A stretch of DNA of 64,000 nt from positions 10,650,001-10,714,000 of the forward strand of contig OW051494.1 in the NCBI GenBank assembly GCA_932521035.1, given 5' to 3'. Source of the stretch: Oscheius dolichura. Taxonomy: Eukaryota; Nematoda; Chromadorea; Rhabditida; Rhabditidae. The number at the start of each line of letters is the position of its first letter. The stretch's first letter is position 1. Positions 13,699-25,773 of this stretch are shown here, in pieces. The position numbers and the translations under genes were made by a program. The notes under the pieces were generated by a model. That model did no database searches and was not told where the DNA came from. It was given only the letters and a program-made list of their open reading frames with translations.

Positions 13699-16600
13699 AT
13701 GGACGAGCAGCGCAGCGGGTCAACACAGATGAATACTTCAGCCGGTACTGTTGGTGGTAGTGGAGGAGCGGGAGCCGGGAGTCCGGCGGGCGAGGGCCAC
13801 GAAGAGGCTCGTCTCCATGCGGATTCAGACGATGGGAGTCAGACACAAGATCCCGGGTAAGTCGGGGTTTGTTTTTTCATTTTTGGAGGGAAGAGAACAT
13901 ACCGTAACCTGGTCAAGCATCATTTTTCCCTGTTCTCTCATTTTCCGAAGGGGGCATTCCAAAAATGGCGGGTCTTTGCCAAGGATTAGATAGACGCCCG
14001 ACCTCCAACCACGTAGAGCTGACCGCTGCCTGGGAGCACCAGCACCATAACTGTAACCTAAAATCGGTCCGAAACGGCCATGGCGGCGAGCTGCCGAGTT
14101 TTTTAGTTTTTTTGGGTCCGGTAGCTCGGTCCTGAATAGTCCAATCCCCTACACCCGTAAAGTTTCGGCAAGACCAAGTTATAAAGGCGTCGCAGCTTTG
14201 TAACAGTTTTGAATAAAGATGATCCTACTGCCGAGATTTTACGGGTGCGGCGGCAGTGGGCGGTGGTGCGCATTACGTAATTTTGTTGTTATCTTCCCAT
14301 CTTGGCATACCTCGTTATTTTCTCCTCGCCAAATTGCCATCTACCCCCTCCTCTCTTTCTAATGAAAATATCATCGAGCTATACAAATGCCGCTTTCCCA
14401 TTACCTGGGCAGGAGAAAAACTAGCCAGCTGTCCGGTTTCGTCAAAACATCCCCCTTCAGTCTCTGCCTCACTCTTGGGGGGCTCAAGTTTTGATCAAAA
14501 ACAAATTCCGCCTCGTTCACACCCAGCAGCAGCCGGTGTTGTTTACGTGAGTGTGTGCGTGTCGACATCTTATATTCATTTATCGATACTAGAGCCCGTT
14601 TTCCCGGCTCCACGGCTTTGTTTCTACCACAACTGGGCCCGTTTATCGGCGACAATTAGCCCTTTTCGAGCCGGAAACGGTTCTAATTCTTCTTTTTCTA
14701 ATCCCAACTGGGAAAAACAGCCAAATCTCTAATTTCTAACCAAAAAAGTCATGGTAACGGCTATTTTCGGCAGCGGATTTCGTCGTTTTCTTCCAGCAGT
14801 ACTCTGACGCCTTTCCGCGTCCTTCTCTATCTCTGCCCTTTTGCTGCTTGTTTACTTGTTTGCCAGGGCACCAAAGTCCTCCCAGAGAGCTGAGGTTTTC
14901 GCCCCCTTCGTCTCATTCCATCCCTATCTCGGCCTCTACCCTCCCAAGCAAAGATCACCCCCCCCCCCCCATTTTACAGCACAGCAATAAGAGAACGAGA
15001 AGAAGAAGGGACCAATATCAAAAGTACACTCTTGGGAGGCGAAACAGCCCCCGCTCTATTCATTTGTTTTTCCATCCACCCTCACCGGATTATTTTCTTT
15101 TTGATTCTTCTGTCGCGGTCACTCTAATCTCCTATTTTTGCCACTCTCGCTTAGCTGATAAAATCCTCCCTTCTTATCCACCCCTTTCTACCGTACGAAT
15201 CCTGTTGTTCCCTTTATTTTTCTCAAAAACGGCTCGATTTTACCAAAAACCCGTTTTTACCGCCACAGTTACGCAGCGAACGTTCTAAATTACCGTATAG
15301 CCAATTTCCAACGCGATGATCATTCGTCTCGAAACCTTTTATCAATTTGCCGCCAAATTTCTCCGATTTTCAATTTTGTCCCTGAAAATCAGGAAACCCC
15401 GGTCATTTTCCGGCGAAAGGTCCCGCAACGAGGAAAACCAGGCTATAGCTCGCCATGAAGCAAAAATTGTACCTTTCCCCATGCAAGAAAGTGTTTTCGA
15501 CCTTTTTTCCATATCTTCTGGGTCAAAATCCAAATATCCGCCCCCTTTTTCCCGAATTGGAGCCTCTTTTCCCAGGAAAGAGCTCCTATTTTCCCCCCAG
15601 ATTGACGACTTTTCCCATCCACGTGACATTCCCTTTAATTTAGTTGCAGAACAGAGGAAATGAGTACCAAGGGGAACGTGATTTCTGCTCCATTAATTTG
15701 GATGATAAATCTCCCCCCGAGAGAGAAAAAGGAGAGAAACAACGCAACCTATGCAAACAACGGGGAAAACGTTCTCTGCCTTCTATTTTCAAAAGTTCAA
15801 GGCCTGTCGAAAAACAGGGGGCCCCCTCCTTTCTACTCAAAAGTGCCCTCTGCTCTCCCAGGCTCCTTTTAGCCGGGCGATTTCATCTTTTTGAACCTTG
15901 CACTAATGCACGAGATCTCCCCTCTCCCCCATATGCTTTAATTGTCTTCTCACTGGTCTCTATTGATTTTTACCAACTAATTTTTACTCTTCGCTTCCTA
16001 GTGGCAGATGTTTTGCCCCTTCTGTGCTCTTTTCTGTCTCTCTATCTAATTATCCATGTTTTGTAAATATTTACCGGCTTCTAATAGAAGAGAATTGAAT
16101 TTTGCGAACGATACAGCTATTCGGGCAAAACCACGAGTTGTGTAACCTTTTTAGTAAGCAGTTAAACTTCTGAGATGATAATTTTGCCTGATTCATGCCC
16201 TACTTTGGGATTTTCTTGTTAAAATTGAATTGTAAGCATTTTCTTCCCTGCAAAACGCCTCATTCCCGCCGTCTTTACTGTTTAGTCGCCCTTTTATCGA
16301 GGTTAAATTCCTCAGAGTGTCTTGTTTTCGTTTCTGGGGTCCTACCGTGGGCGGGGGCAAAATCACCGTCTTGTAGACCACCGCCGGCCTCTTTCGACGG
16401 TTTCAATCCAAATTTCTGGAACGAAAAGTCGAAAATAACTGTAAAATTAGGTCTAACAAATTCCGTTTATCGGCAAAAATGGAGCCTTACAGTCCATTTC
16501 CAATGGATATTCTCTCTCCGCTGTGGGACCAGGATGTTTTCAAACCTGATCCCGTAGCGGAGACGCGCCGCCAAATTTGAATCCGAGGTATATCCGCTGG

Positions 16601-19600
16601 AAAAGCGGCTTATCCCTTTTCAAAGTTACCGTAATCTCAAAAACCGTTTTCCCCAGGAAATGGGGTCTAAAACACTTTGAAAAGTCCTGTTTTTCCCATT
16701 TTCTTAAAAATTCTGTCCACAAGAAAACCAGCAGCCGTAAAATGTACATTTTTAGTTGTTGATCAGCCCTCTCGCTCGGCGAGAGAACATTGAACAATTG
16801 GGAAAAGAAAACAACCTCCCACTCTCTCTTATTCCATCAGAAAACATTCCATTCCACTGCTCTTTCTACTCTCATTCTCTTCTTGTGATTTGTGTCTATG
16901 GGAAGGGCAGGGGATAATCAATTCTCCTTCACGAAATTTCTTATATCGGAGACCAAATTGGTCACGATTCTGTGTCCACTCCATTTTCCTCTTTCTCCTC
17001 CTCTAAAATCAGAATTTTCTCTAGGGAAATATCCAAAAAATCGGGTAATGTCACCACTAGAAATGATGCTTGACGAGGAAGATGACATATTTTCAAAAAT
17101 CGACGGGCCCTGTTCCAATCAGTGGATGAGTTTTGATCTGAGGTAGTCGTTGTTGTTTTCCAACCGGGGGACGGATTTCCTCCGAAAAACAAGGGAATAA
17201 TCTGTCATTTTCAGTAAAATGTTTATCGGTGGATTGAGCTGGCAGACAACAGCTGAAGGCCTTCGCGATTATTTCAGTAAATTTGGAGAAGTTAACGAGT
17301 GTATGGTAATGCGGGATCCTGCAACTAAACGGGCTAGGTCAGTACATTTTTTCCCGTTCTCCCGCCCTTTTCCCGGGTCGTTCAAAAACGTCGGATTACG
17401 GTAGTTTTAAAGAAACGGCTATACTCCCTCCCCAAGTTTCATTCGTTTCGGGATCTTTTGCCAAAAACTTTCCTGAATTTCAGGACAATTTAGCCGCTAA
17501 ATTTCCTAAAGGTCCCGCAGCGCCGAGAATTTCCATTAGAAACAAATCTATGGATCCTTATTTGGGCCCCACAGCGAAGAAGTCCCTTCCAGTCGCGTTT
17601 ATTCTTGCCGGGACCCGTCCTCCCCTCTTCTTCTCTTCTTACTATATTTTCACATTTTCAGAGGCTTCGGGTTTATAACTTTTGTCGACCCTGCTAGTGT
17701 AGATAAGGTGCTGGCTCAGGAGGAGCACGATTTGGACGGAAAAAAGATTGATCCTAAAGTAGCTTTCCCAAAACGAGCACAGGCAAAGGTCAGTTTATTC
17801 TTATTCTTTTCCCTTGATCACTGCCTCGGCCGCCCTCTGCAGTGAACCTGTTCCATACAGTGTGCCCCCCTATTGACAGCGAAAGGTTGTTTGTTTGGCT
17901 GTTTGGCTGCCCAAAACATCTCGGCATCATTCAAAACACCTTCTCGAACCATTTTTAGGCCTCTCCTCCTCATGATACCCCTTCTACGAATCGTCTAATC
18001 CCCGTTACCAACCCTGGGGGACAGAGAGGTGGCCCCCTCCCTCCCAGCCCCCGGAGCACTCTCATAATAATCGGTGCTGGCTCCTCTCGCCGAGTAATCT
18101 CCTCGGATTGAGTCCCCCTCTCTTTCTCCCTCTCCCCCGGAGTTTCCAGATGTTTTGCCCTCCATTATTCAGCACCTTTAGTTCTGACTACTTTCCATCC
18201 CCTGTTTCCCCGGACGTTTAAAAGTTAAAAAGGTAAAAACAAGCCCAGCGTTCCCCCGCCAGGGGGGCTTCCGCATTTGATTGAAAACTTTGTTATGTCA
18301 CTGGGGGGAAATTCTCCCCCTGCCCCTCTAGTGGCCCCCGGGGGAGCAGACAACAAGGAGGATGGCCCCTGGAACAGCTGTTCTCTGTGTTCCCCTACTA
18401 CTGCTAAAAACCTAGGCAATAGGCCGCTAAAAGCTTTTCTCTCTGCCGCTTATTTACGAATATGGACCTCTTCTTACCAGGAGGAGGCCCCCGGTCCGCT
18501 CTCTCTCTCCTCAAATGACAACCGACAACATTTGGCCACTTATCGCATTTCACACAGCTCCTCTATCTCATTGGTTTTAGAACATTTAGGCCGGGTCGGG
18601 AGAGAGAGGACGCGAGTTCAAAGAGGTGGAAGAATTTTAGCGGGGGAAAGGGCCAGAGGCCAAAAATGAGGACCTTTATGGTTGATTATGCTTTTGGGAA
18701 GGTTGCGCGGCCGCACCCGTAAAATCTCGGCAGGACTTTCCCGGCCTCCATGCTGCCGAGGCTCTACGGGTGCAGGCGGGCGGATCTAATTCACCAAAGT
18801 GGCCTATTCCATTCAATTTTTCAAAAAACGAGAAAATATAACAGCAGGGGGCCTTTCCCTTGGTGAAAAACAACGATTTTCGCTTTATTTCCCCCCGTGC
18901 GTGCTCACTCTCCTGGCCACCTCTCTTGGGGGAAAAGAGGGCCCTTATCCTTCCCATCATAATCACTCCATCGGCCCTCTCCTGGCCAATCTCGCCCCTT
19001 CCCCCCGAATGTTCTCCCCTCGCCTTCTGCTTATGATGTCTTCCATCTGTCATCTCTCGTTTCTTTTAAAAACACCCAGCTGCACCGACAGCCGGAGAAT
19101 AACTTCGAGGAAGAGGACTGCTTCTTCTCTGGCTGTTATCATAAATAAGTAGTCCTCTCCCTCCCGCTCTTGTTGTTTTCGCCTCCCCTGAAAAAATGTC
19201 ACTTTTAACCGGATGGACAGGGTGAATAATTGCAGAGTGGGGCTAATCTCCAAATGTACAAAGAAGGGGAAGTGGGAAACAAAAGAAATCCTTCTCGTAG
19301 GGCCTAATCTACCCCTTTGCGCGCGGTAAAAGTGCTCCAGTTCACTATTTTCTTCAATTTTTCCTCTTAAAATTTAAATTTTCTCCATTTTTACACAGTT
19401 GCCATAATGTGGAAACCATAAAGAACCAGTAAAAAGAAAAAAAAACCGGAAAAATTAGCCCCTGATAAGGTGAAATGCAGCATTTTTTAGAGATCTTCAT
19501 TCCGCGCCATAAAACTGCTTCATTGCACTGTTTTCTTCCTTTTTCCGCCTTTAATTTGGTGTTCACTATATTTTTATGCCGTTACTGTAATGTTCACCTC

Positions 19601-22089
19601 AAAAAGTAGCCCAGAAAGTAGGAAAAGTATAAAAAACGAAGTCCAATTCTGGAAAAATGGTCGCTTCTCCAGAGCGCGCTTACCGACCGGCCTATTTTAG
19701 AAGAATTACGGTAATCTGGTCAAATTGCCCTCACAAACAGTTCATCCCCTCCTCTGCCAACTGTGTAACTAATGGGGTTTTCAAGTTTTCCCTCCTCTTC
19801 CCCTGCTTCATACCTGTTTTGGGCGTTGGCAGCTGTGGGTCTCTCTCTCTCGACTTTTGCTTCCCTCCAATTTCTCTCCTAAGCTATACTTTCTCCATTT
19901 CTCTCTCTCTCTCTCTTGTGCTCAACGAAGCGGCAGTTTAGAAGCCGTGTGTGAGAGCTACCTCCGGTCTTTTCCCCCCTCCTGTGAAACACCTCGCCCC
20001 ATAATTTGGCGCCCTTCGGAGAGGCCAGGACCATTATTCGTTCAGTTGGTCGCGGCACGGCATAATTGAGAGAGCCCGTGCTTCAACTTCCATACACACA
20101 CTCCAGGCAGTCCTCATAGACTCTAAATAGACACTCTCTACACAGCGATGGCTCTAGTTACCGGCTATCCTCCAGTGGGTTCTGTCACCAATTGCCCCCT
20201 CCCAAAGTCTAGTCATTATTGTAATCCCGAAATTTCAGATGGTTACAAAAACGAAGAAAGTCTTCATAGGCGGGTTATCAGCTTCCTCCACATTGGAAGA
20301 CATGAAAAATTACTTTGAACAATACGGAAAAGTGAGTTATTTCATCAAAAAAATCAACTGATGGTCATTTTTGGGTTTAGAGGCTCCCACAACGAAATGA
20401 GGAAAAACAATCTCTGGGTACTGTAGTATTTCTCATTTTTTTCGTAGAGTATACTGTAGTCAGTTGTGTCAGGGTTGTGCACCCCGTTATGGGTAGTAGA
20501 AGCGTTTTCTTTTCTGCCTAACAAAGTATTCTTACTGTAGCCGCCACAAACCAAGCCACAGTACCGCAGCCGCAGATTATTATAGTAGTTTATTAGCTAT
20601 ATAAGATACTGTAGCCTATAATTCGCTCTTCCCTTTAATTTTTGAATATTTTCAGGTTGAAGATGCCATGCTGATGTTCGACAAGGCTACACAAAGGCAT
20701 CGAGGTACAGCTTCCCCTATTTACTTTTTTTTTTCCTGGAAAAATAGGGCCCTGAAGAGATTTTTGAGGACATTTTGACCTATTTGCATAATCGGGGGGC
20801 TTCCGATTTGCTGGAAATTGTGCACTTGCCCCCCGAAGTATTTCCCCCTGCCTAATCTAATAGCATAAGCTTTTTGAAGCGTCAAGCTGTCTAACTGTGG
20901 CTACCGTAACCCCTGCTCATTTCAGGATTCGGGTTTATAACCTTCGACAACGATGAAGTATCGGACAAAGTCTGTGAGATCCACTTCCACGAGATCAATG
21001 GCAAGATGGTCGAATGTAAGAAGGCTCAACCGAAGGAGGCCAGTTTTTGAGGGAACGAATGGATAATTTGGAAGGTTTTAGGTCATGCTTCCGGTCCAAT
21101 TGAACAAGTCTCGGGCTGCTGCCGCCAGAAATCTTTATGGCCTACCCCCAGAGCAACTTTTAGGTACGGTAGCTTTTCTTTCCACTCTGATAGGAAATAA
21201 AAATGGCAAAGATCTCAATTCTAATCAAAAATCTCGATCTACCAAAAAAAAGGCAAAAACAAGCGGTCTAATCTTTTCCATCTCGGGTTAGATTCAACCT
21301 GGCGGCTCCCACGCCCAACAAGTTTGCCCTAATCGGAGTGGCGTCGAAATTTTACTGTAATACTTCTTTGAAAGGGTTCAAAAAATGATTTCCTGGCGTT
21401 TAATACTCATCCAAGAGAGGTCCAAGGTCTCAACGGTCGTAAAATTTGAATTTCCAGCCGAATTCCGTCTAATTTTCAAAATTTCAGCTTACGCTACGTA
21501 TCTACCTCGTCTGGGTTACGGTAACTTCCTCTATCCAGGAATGGCAAATGGTAAGTCGCCGTCTCTATCCTATCTCTAACCTCTTCTCTTTCAAAAATAG
21601 AAGTAACCTCGCCGGTATTCCATCCGATTACAGGCGCGCCAATGTTGATAAAATGCGGTTCACCCATCGATATAACCACAGGTTCATATACTGTAGCGTA
21701 TTTTTTCGTGTTGAGACCCGCAAATTTTGTATTATTATTATTTATACTGTCTCTGTTCCATTGGCGTATCTTGTAGTCACCTTGTTAGAAGGTCATTGTG
21801 TCGTTTATCTTGTCTATGTTCTGGTACAATGGGATTTTTCAGCCTTCGTCAATCCCATGTCAAATTATCCGGGAATTCCATCCTCTCCTGGATCGACAAG
21901 TGGACAAGCCCGTCCTCAGGTAGTCACAGATCTTTAAAAACTTCTAACCGGTTACTGTAGGTCCAGCCATATGCTGAGGCAGCCGCTGCCATGTATGCCG
22001 GGCTCTCAGCCAGCCAACCATTCAGCGATGGAAGCCTGTACATGTCGACGCAGCCCCTCCAGCAGCCTGCCTTCCATAATAAAGTCTAA
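13699..22089 (+). CDS. msi-1: Musashi-family RNA-binding protein
   Basis: I assemble ten exons: 13699-13856, 17215-17338, 17662-17788, 20239-20331, 20656-20704, 20936-21038, 21082-21163, 21488-21550, 21843-21919 and 21961-22089, giving 334 residues in frame. Two RRM domains are clear. RRM1 has RNP2 MFIGGL and RNP1 [11 protein letters not shown]2 has RNP2 VFIGGL and RNP1 GFGFITF and ends KKAQPKE. The tail ([20 protein letters not shown], then Ala/Tyr/Pro-rich) matches nematode Musashi. Musashi proteins bind UAG-type motifs in mRNA 3' UTRs and repress translation, mainly in neurons. The start follows a TTTCAG at 13677-13682 that could be a trans-splice site. Introns 1 (3.4 kb) and 3 (2.4 kb) are long for this window. 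The exon 6 donor appears to be GC (GAG|gccagt), because only that junction keeps the family sequence. Confidence 0.95.
14122..14262. mobile_element. MITE family R1, copy in msi-1 intron 1
   Basis: Inverted ends read GCTCGGTCCTGAATAGTCC...CACCCGTAAAGTTTCGGCA and, at the other side, TGCCGAGATTTTACGGGTGC. The centre has the family core (ATAAAGGCGTCGCAGCTTTG-TAACAGTTTTGAATAAAG). There is no coding capacity, so this is a short non-autonomous terminal-inverted-repeat element. Confidence 0.85.
16490..16605. repeat. hairpin repeat family R2, copy 2
   Basis: It has CAGTCCATTTCCAATGGATA, CTCCGCTGTGGGACCAGG, then CCTGATCCCGTAGCGGAG and TATATCCGCTGG, in the same order as the copy at 10404. It lies inside the first intron of the Musashi gene. 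Confidence 0.8.
18695..18785. mobile_element. MITE family R1, short divergent copy
   Basis: GCACCCGTAAAATCTCGGCAG and TGCTGCCGAGGCTCTACGGG flank a shortened centre of about 20 bp that lacks the family core. It is a decayed or internally deleted copy in Musashi intron 3. Confidence 0.7.
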
Positions 22090-24030
22090 TACGGTAAGTT
22101 AGGGTCCCACATGGAACAGTTTACCCAAAAAACTTCTTCTCGGGACCTCTGCAGCCCTTTAAAGGAACCCCTCCACACGCAATAACCGTGTGCAAGATTT
22201 GTACAACATTTCGGGGCGCGCTTACTCATATTTGCACTTCAAAAGCGAATCTATGCATTTTAACAATTTTTTGAGCTGTTATTCATTTTCCTCGACCCCA
22301 AATTACTATAGGACAGCTAAGAAAATACAAAAATATCATCGAGTAGAAAAGAACCGATCAATTTCAATAGAAAAACCGATGAAATTCATAAATCTGGTTT
22401 TTTGCCGAGTTTTGGTTTGGTTTATATACCAAATTGTAGCTTAATTTGCTGAATTTATTGCAATAAAAAGCGCAAGAAAAAATACAGAAAATATAGCTAA
22501 AAAAGGAAATTCACCAAATTAAGGGGTACTGTATCAATTCGCAATGGAGCGTGTGGAGGGGTCCCTTTAAAGTTAAAAAAACGTGAGCCTGGTGGAGTGG
22601 TGCGCCCGCACCCGTAAAAAGTCGGCTCCGCGCCCTGACCAGAATCGGGCAGCTCCGCGCCCTGACCAGAATCGGGGGCCGTATTACAGAAATATACCAA
22701 TTTATTGAAATGGAGTCATTTTAAAGCCATAAAAATCGGAATTTTCCAGATAGGACAAGCCCGACTGCAAACCACTCTACGTCTACCGTAATCCGTCCTA
22801 TTTTAATATTCTTCTTTTCCCTTTTTCCACCTATATTATTCATTTTCTTAGCTAATCTAGGACTACCCATCCCCATCCAGTAGTAGAGTACTCCTGTGTG
22901 TATTTTAACCTCGGTTCTTATAATCCTGTTCATCTCTCTCGGTCATCGTGTGTATATTTTCTACCATTAATTAAGATTCGTAGTATTTTTAGGCCCACGC
23001 CGTGCCCCGGTGTAAATTGTCACCCCCCGTGCCCCAAGTGCCCCCCTCCTAGTGCCCCCCTTAAAATGTTGTAGCACAAGAGAAAGCGTCGGTCAGGCAG
23101 CCCGTTACCGGCCGTCTTTCGTCGCTTCCTGTGCCCAGAGCGAGCCGCCCCGAACGCGTCCCCCGTCCCCCCTTCCGTTTAGTGTGCCCCCCTGCCCCCC
23201 GAGTATTCGTCCTCCCCCCAGCGGCGTTGTATTATACCCCCCAGTCCCTTACAAAACAAAAAAGCCTCCTGTAACATTATTATTCTGGTACACTATGCCC
23301 GGTCCAAGTCATCTTTCTTCTGTAAAAACAAAAGAGTTGCTACCCTCCTCTGCTCTTTTCCTCCTCCTTCTCCCAACAGTTGCCCAGTTAGATTCCCAGA
23401 AAAGAGGTCGCAGCGCGACGCGTAGTGTCTCTGTGTCAAAAAAAAGTGAGAACAACCACAAGAACAAGCAGTTTATTTTTTTCGTTTTTCCTATTGTAAA
23501 ATCCTGGTTTTTTTCCTTCTTCCCTTATTAATCTTTTGTTATCCGTGAGTCAATTGTACTCCACCCGCCCTCCATTTCCCAAATAGGAAAAAGACCTCCT
23601 CCCCGTTACAATGAGAAAAACAAAAACCGAGCCGTCTAAATCTGTGGATCTGTTGTGTTTTTTTATATATTACTATTATTTGTCTAATAAACACGGTGAA
23701 CGAGTAGATTATGATTGTTTGTTGTACAGAATTACTGCGGAGGAGGGCTTCTAGTCTACTGGAATTGAGGGAATCCCATACAAGTAAGAAAGAAGGGCAA
23801 AAAGTCGGAAAAAAAAACTCTTGTTACCACATGGATAAAAAAATCAGGTTCTACATTTTTGTGAATTTATCTATCAGATCTTCTTCGCCAGGGTCCATTT
23901 GATGGAAAAAACCTAAAACAGGCCAAAGAATGAGATTTTCCAAAGTTGACCAGGGGAATATTTGTATTGAATTTCCCCTCGTTTTATGATTCTAAAGCCA
24001 TAACGTGGCACAGAAGTCACCTCCAGCGAC
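22090..24030. other. 3' flank of msi-1 and spacer
   Basis: AT-rich DNA downstream of the Musashi stop. It holds a fragment of MITE R1 at about 22600-22628, a direct duplication at 22625-22678, and an AATAAA-type signal near 23688. A long Musashi 3' UTR could occupy part of it. A 159-codon open frame at 23052-23531 is proline/serine-rich without recognisable domains, and I do not call it. Confidence 0.5.
22625..22678. repeat. 27-bp direct duplication
   Basis: GCTCCGCGCCCTGACCAGAA-TCGGG occurs twice in tandem with a 27-bp period, immediately after a fragment of the R1 MITE end. Confidence 0.85.
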
Positions 24031-24039
24031 GAGAGCTAG

Positions 24040-24365
24040 TTTTTCAGAATCAGCTCGACGAGCTCTTTCTAACGGTCTATGATAGAGCCGCAGAAGTGGA
24101 GTATTTGGAACGGTGGCCCTCGATCAAGCCTGGAGATCATTTTGAATATTCAAATAGGGGGAATAGGGCTTATTCTTAACCAAACATGTGCAGGAAATTC
24201 ATTCTGGCTGAGCTGTAAACGGCGTTGGAAAGAGCAATTTAGTGGTACAGGATAGACCCACAGTAGTGGAGAAGTTCGGGCGAAGTCATTCCATTCTTGG
24301 TCAAGAACTCCGGTTGGATATAGGCCGCCCTGCACCATGGGGGTGAAATTTATCAAGTTCTATTT
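24040..24365 (-). repeat. dispersed repeat family R3, copy 1 (reverse)
   Basis: On the minus strand it contains the R3 landmarks ATGGTGCAGGGCGGCCTATA, GGTTGGATATAGG / TCTTGACCAAGAATGG, CCACTACTGTGGGTCTATCC and CCAGAATGAATTTCCTGCAC, in the order seen at 26.3, 54.0 and 59.8 kb. It is non-coding and its terminal structure is not resolved. Confidence 0.7.
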
Positions 24366-24495
24366 TGAAGAAGCTAGGCTATTTCGGTCGTGATAGACCT
24401 CCAGAAGTAGAGAAGTAAAGACGATTCAAAAATAACACTGTAACTTTATCGAAATGTTTATTTTGGAACGGAAACACCCGGAAATATTTTTGCTT

Positions 24496-25023
24496 TTATG
24501 AAGAGAAAGGAGTCGACACCGGCTGAGAATGATCGATCAGGATGGTGAGCGAGTGCCCGCCCGGCGGGAGGAGTTCCTTCAGCGTCTTGTGTACCATCGA
24601 CGCCTCGATGGGGATGGAAGAGCGCCGGTCGCCGTCGACGAGAAGAGCTATCCGAGTCTGGATGGCGTGGCGGCCGGCCACGAAATAGCGAAGAATCTCC
24701 TTGAGCTGGGTGTCCGGACTGAATTCGGCCGTCTGCCGCTGCTGGCTGCCGTCGCGGACGACGAATGAGACCTCCGTCTTCGGCTCTTCTTCCTTCTGCT
24801 TCACTTCGGCCCGAAGGGAATAGACGTAGCTGTAGGTGCCATCCCGTCGGTGGTGGCATTCCATCGACGCGTCCAGAACTCGCAATGGGCCACAGATACT
24901 CGTCATGTAGGGCGAGATGAGCTCCTCGTCCATGGCGCCGTACGGCCTCGTCGAACTTTCGCTTCTATCTGAAAAACTTTGGGCTACCGAATTGTTGGTG
25001 AAAAGTAGCCAACCTTCAGTCAT
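24496..25023 (-). CDS. unrecognised conserved-looking protein, ~160 aa
   Basis: I favour exons 25023-25014 (ATGACTGAAG) and 24968-24496. They are joined across a 45-nt intron with GT...TTTTTCAG ends; the frame is also open through it, so an unspliced longer form starting at 25044 is possible. The protein has a GAMDEELISPYM-type N-terminus, a charged middle (VKQKEEEPKTEV) and a mixed alpha/beta C-terminal half (VSFVVRDGS...HSLTILIDHS). The spacing of that half vaguely suggests a ubiquitin-like fold, but I see no diagnostic motif. GC-rich codon use, unlike the flanking AT-rich spacer, and the clean long frame argue that it is a real gene. It shares an upstream region with the plus-strand erlin gene about 750 bp away. 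Confidence 0.6.
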   Translation of the reverse strand: MTEGWLLFTNNSVAQSFSDRSESSTRPYGAMDEELISPYMTSICGPLRVLDASMECHHRRDGTYSYVYSLRAEVKQKEEEPKTEVSFVVRDGSQQRQTAEFSPDTQLKEILRYFVAGRHAIQTRIALLVDGDRRSSIPIEASMVHKTLKELLPPGGHSLTILIDHSQPVSTPFSS

Positions 25024-25216
25024 AATCGGGAGAAGAAAGCCCAACCGCTGACGAAGGATGCTGTTGTTATGAATGAGAAAGCGAAATGTGGCTCTTGTTT
25101 ATCCAAAATTGACCAGTTTATAACAGTCAAAAAACTTCTACATTTCTTGTCAAGTGGACGATCCAAATAACCGGTTTTCCCGGCTCAGAACCACTACAAA
25201 TAGCGAAATCTCCATG

Positions 25217-25287
25217 TCCTCGGTAGTATAGTGGTGACTATCCGCGTCTGTCGCATGTGAGACCCAGGTTAATTCCCGGCGGGGGAG
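25217..25287 (+). tRNA. tRNA-Asp(GTC)-like, possibly a pseudogene
   Basis: TCCTCGGTAGTATAGTGGTG begins a typical tRNA-Asp with an intact A box. The anticodon loop CTGTCGC carries GTC between stems CGCGT and ATGTG, which pair with two G-T pairs. The T arm reads CCAGGTTAATTCCCGG: it has TTAATTC in place of the expected TTCGATTC, and imperfect stem pairing. The acceptor also has one mismatch. A T5 run follows at 25292. It is either a degraded or diverged gene; the T arm and B box changes would be expected to weaken pol III transcription. Confidence 0.75.
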
Positions 25288-25773
25288 AATATTTTTGCTT
25301 TTTTGTTACCATGTTATTTGGCCGTCTATCTGCGTTTAAAGTCGTTTTTCCCCGGATTCCGCCCATTTTTCAGTTCTAAACCGTTAAATTTGTTCTTTTC
25401 TCGACAGGGAGAGCCTTTACTCTCTTTTCATCCGTTCCCCGAAGGTCTCACAACGGGAAATGGAATAATTTCAAAACTCCAACGACCAAATTAAATAAAT
25501 CTGACTGATTCAAACTTTATAATCTCCGCCGTTCCCCACACTCTCTCCTTTTTTTTCTTCGTCGTGCATTCATTTCCGGATCGCTATAGCAACCGAATAT
25601 GAGGAAATCAACAGCTGGCATTTATAAGCCCCATGACTCCTTCACTATTTGCCTCGTAAACACCTCATATTCTCCTATTTTCTCAGTTTTAAACGTAGAA
25701 AATAAAGATTACTTCCTTGAGGCTGACTCGCCTCCCTCGTAGCTGGTCCTATCGTCGATCGACGGGAGCCGCG

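Noticed and set aside
23052-23531. 159-codon Pro/Ser-rich frame downstream of Musashi
   Set aside because: Low-complexity C-rich DNA, no recognisable domain, and position in a likely 3' UTR or spacer.
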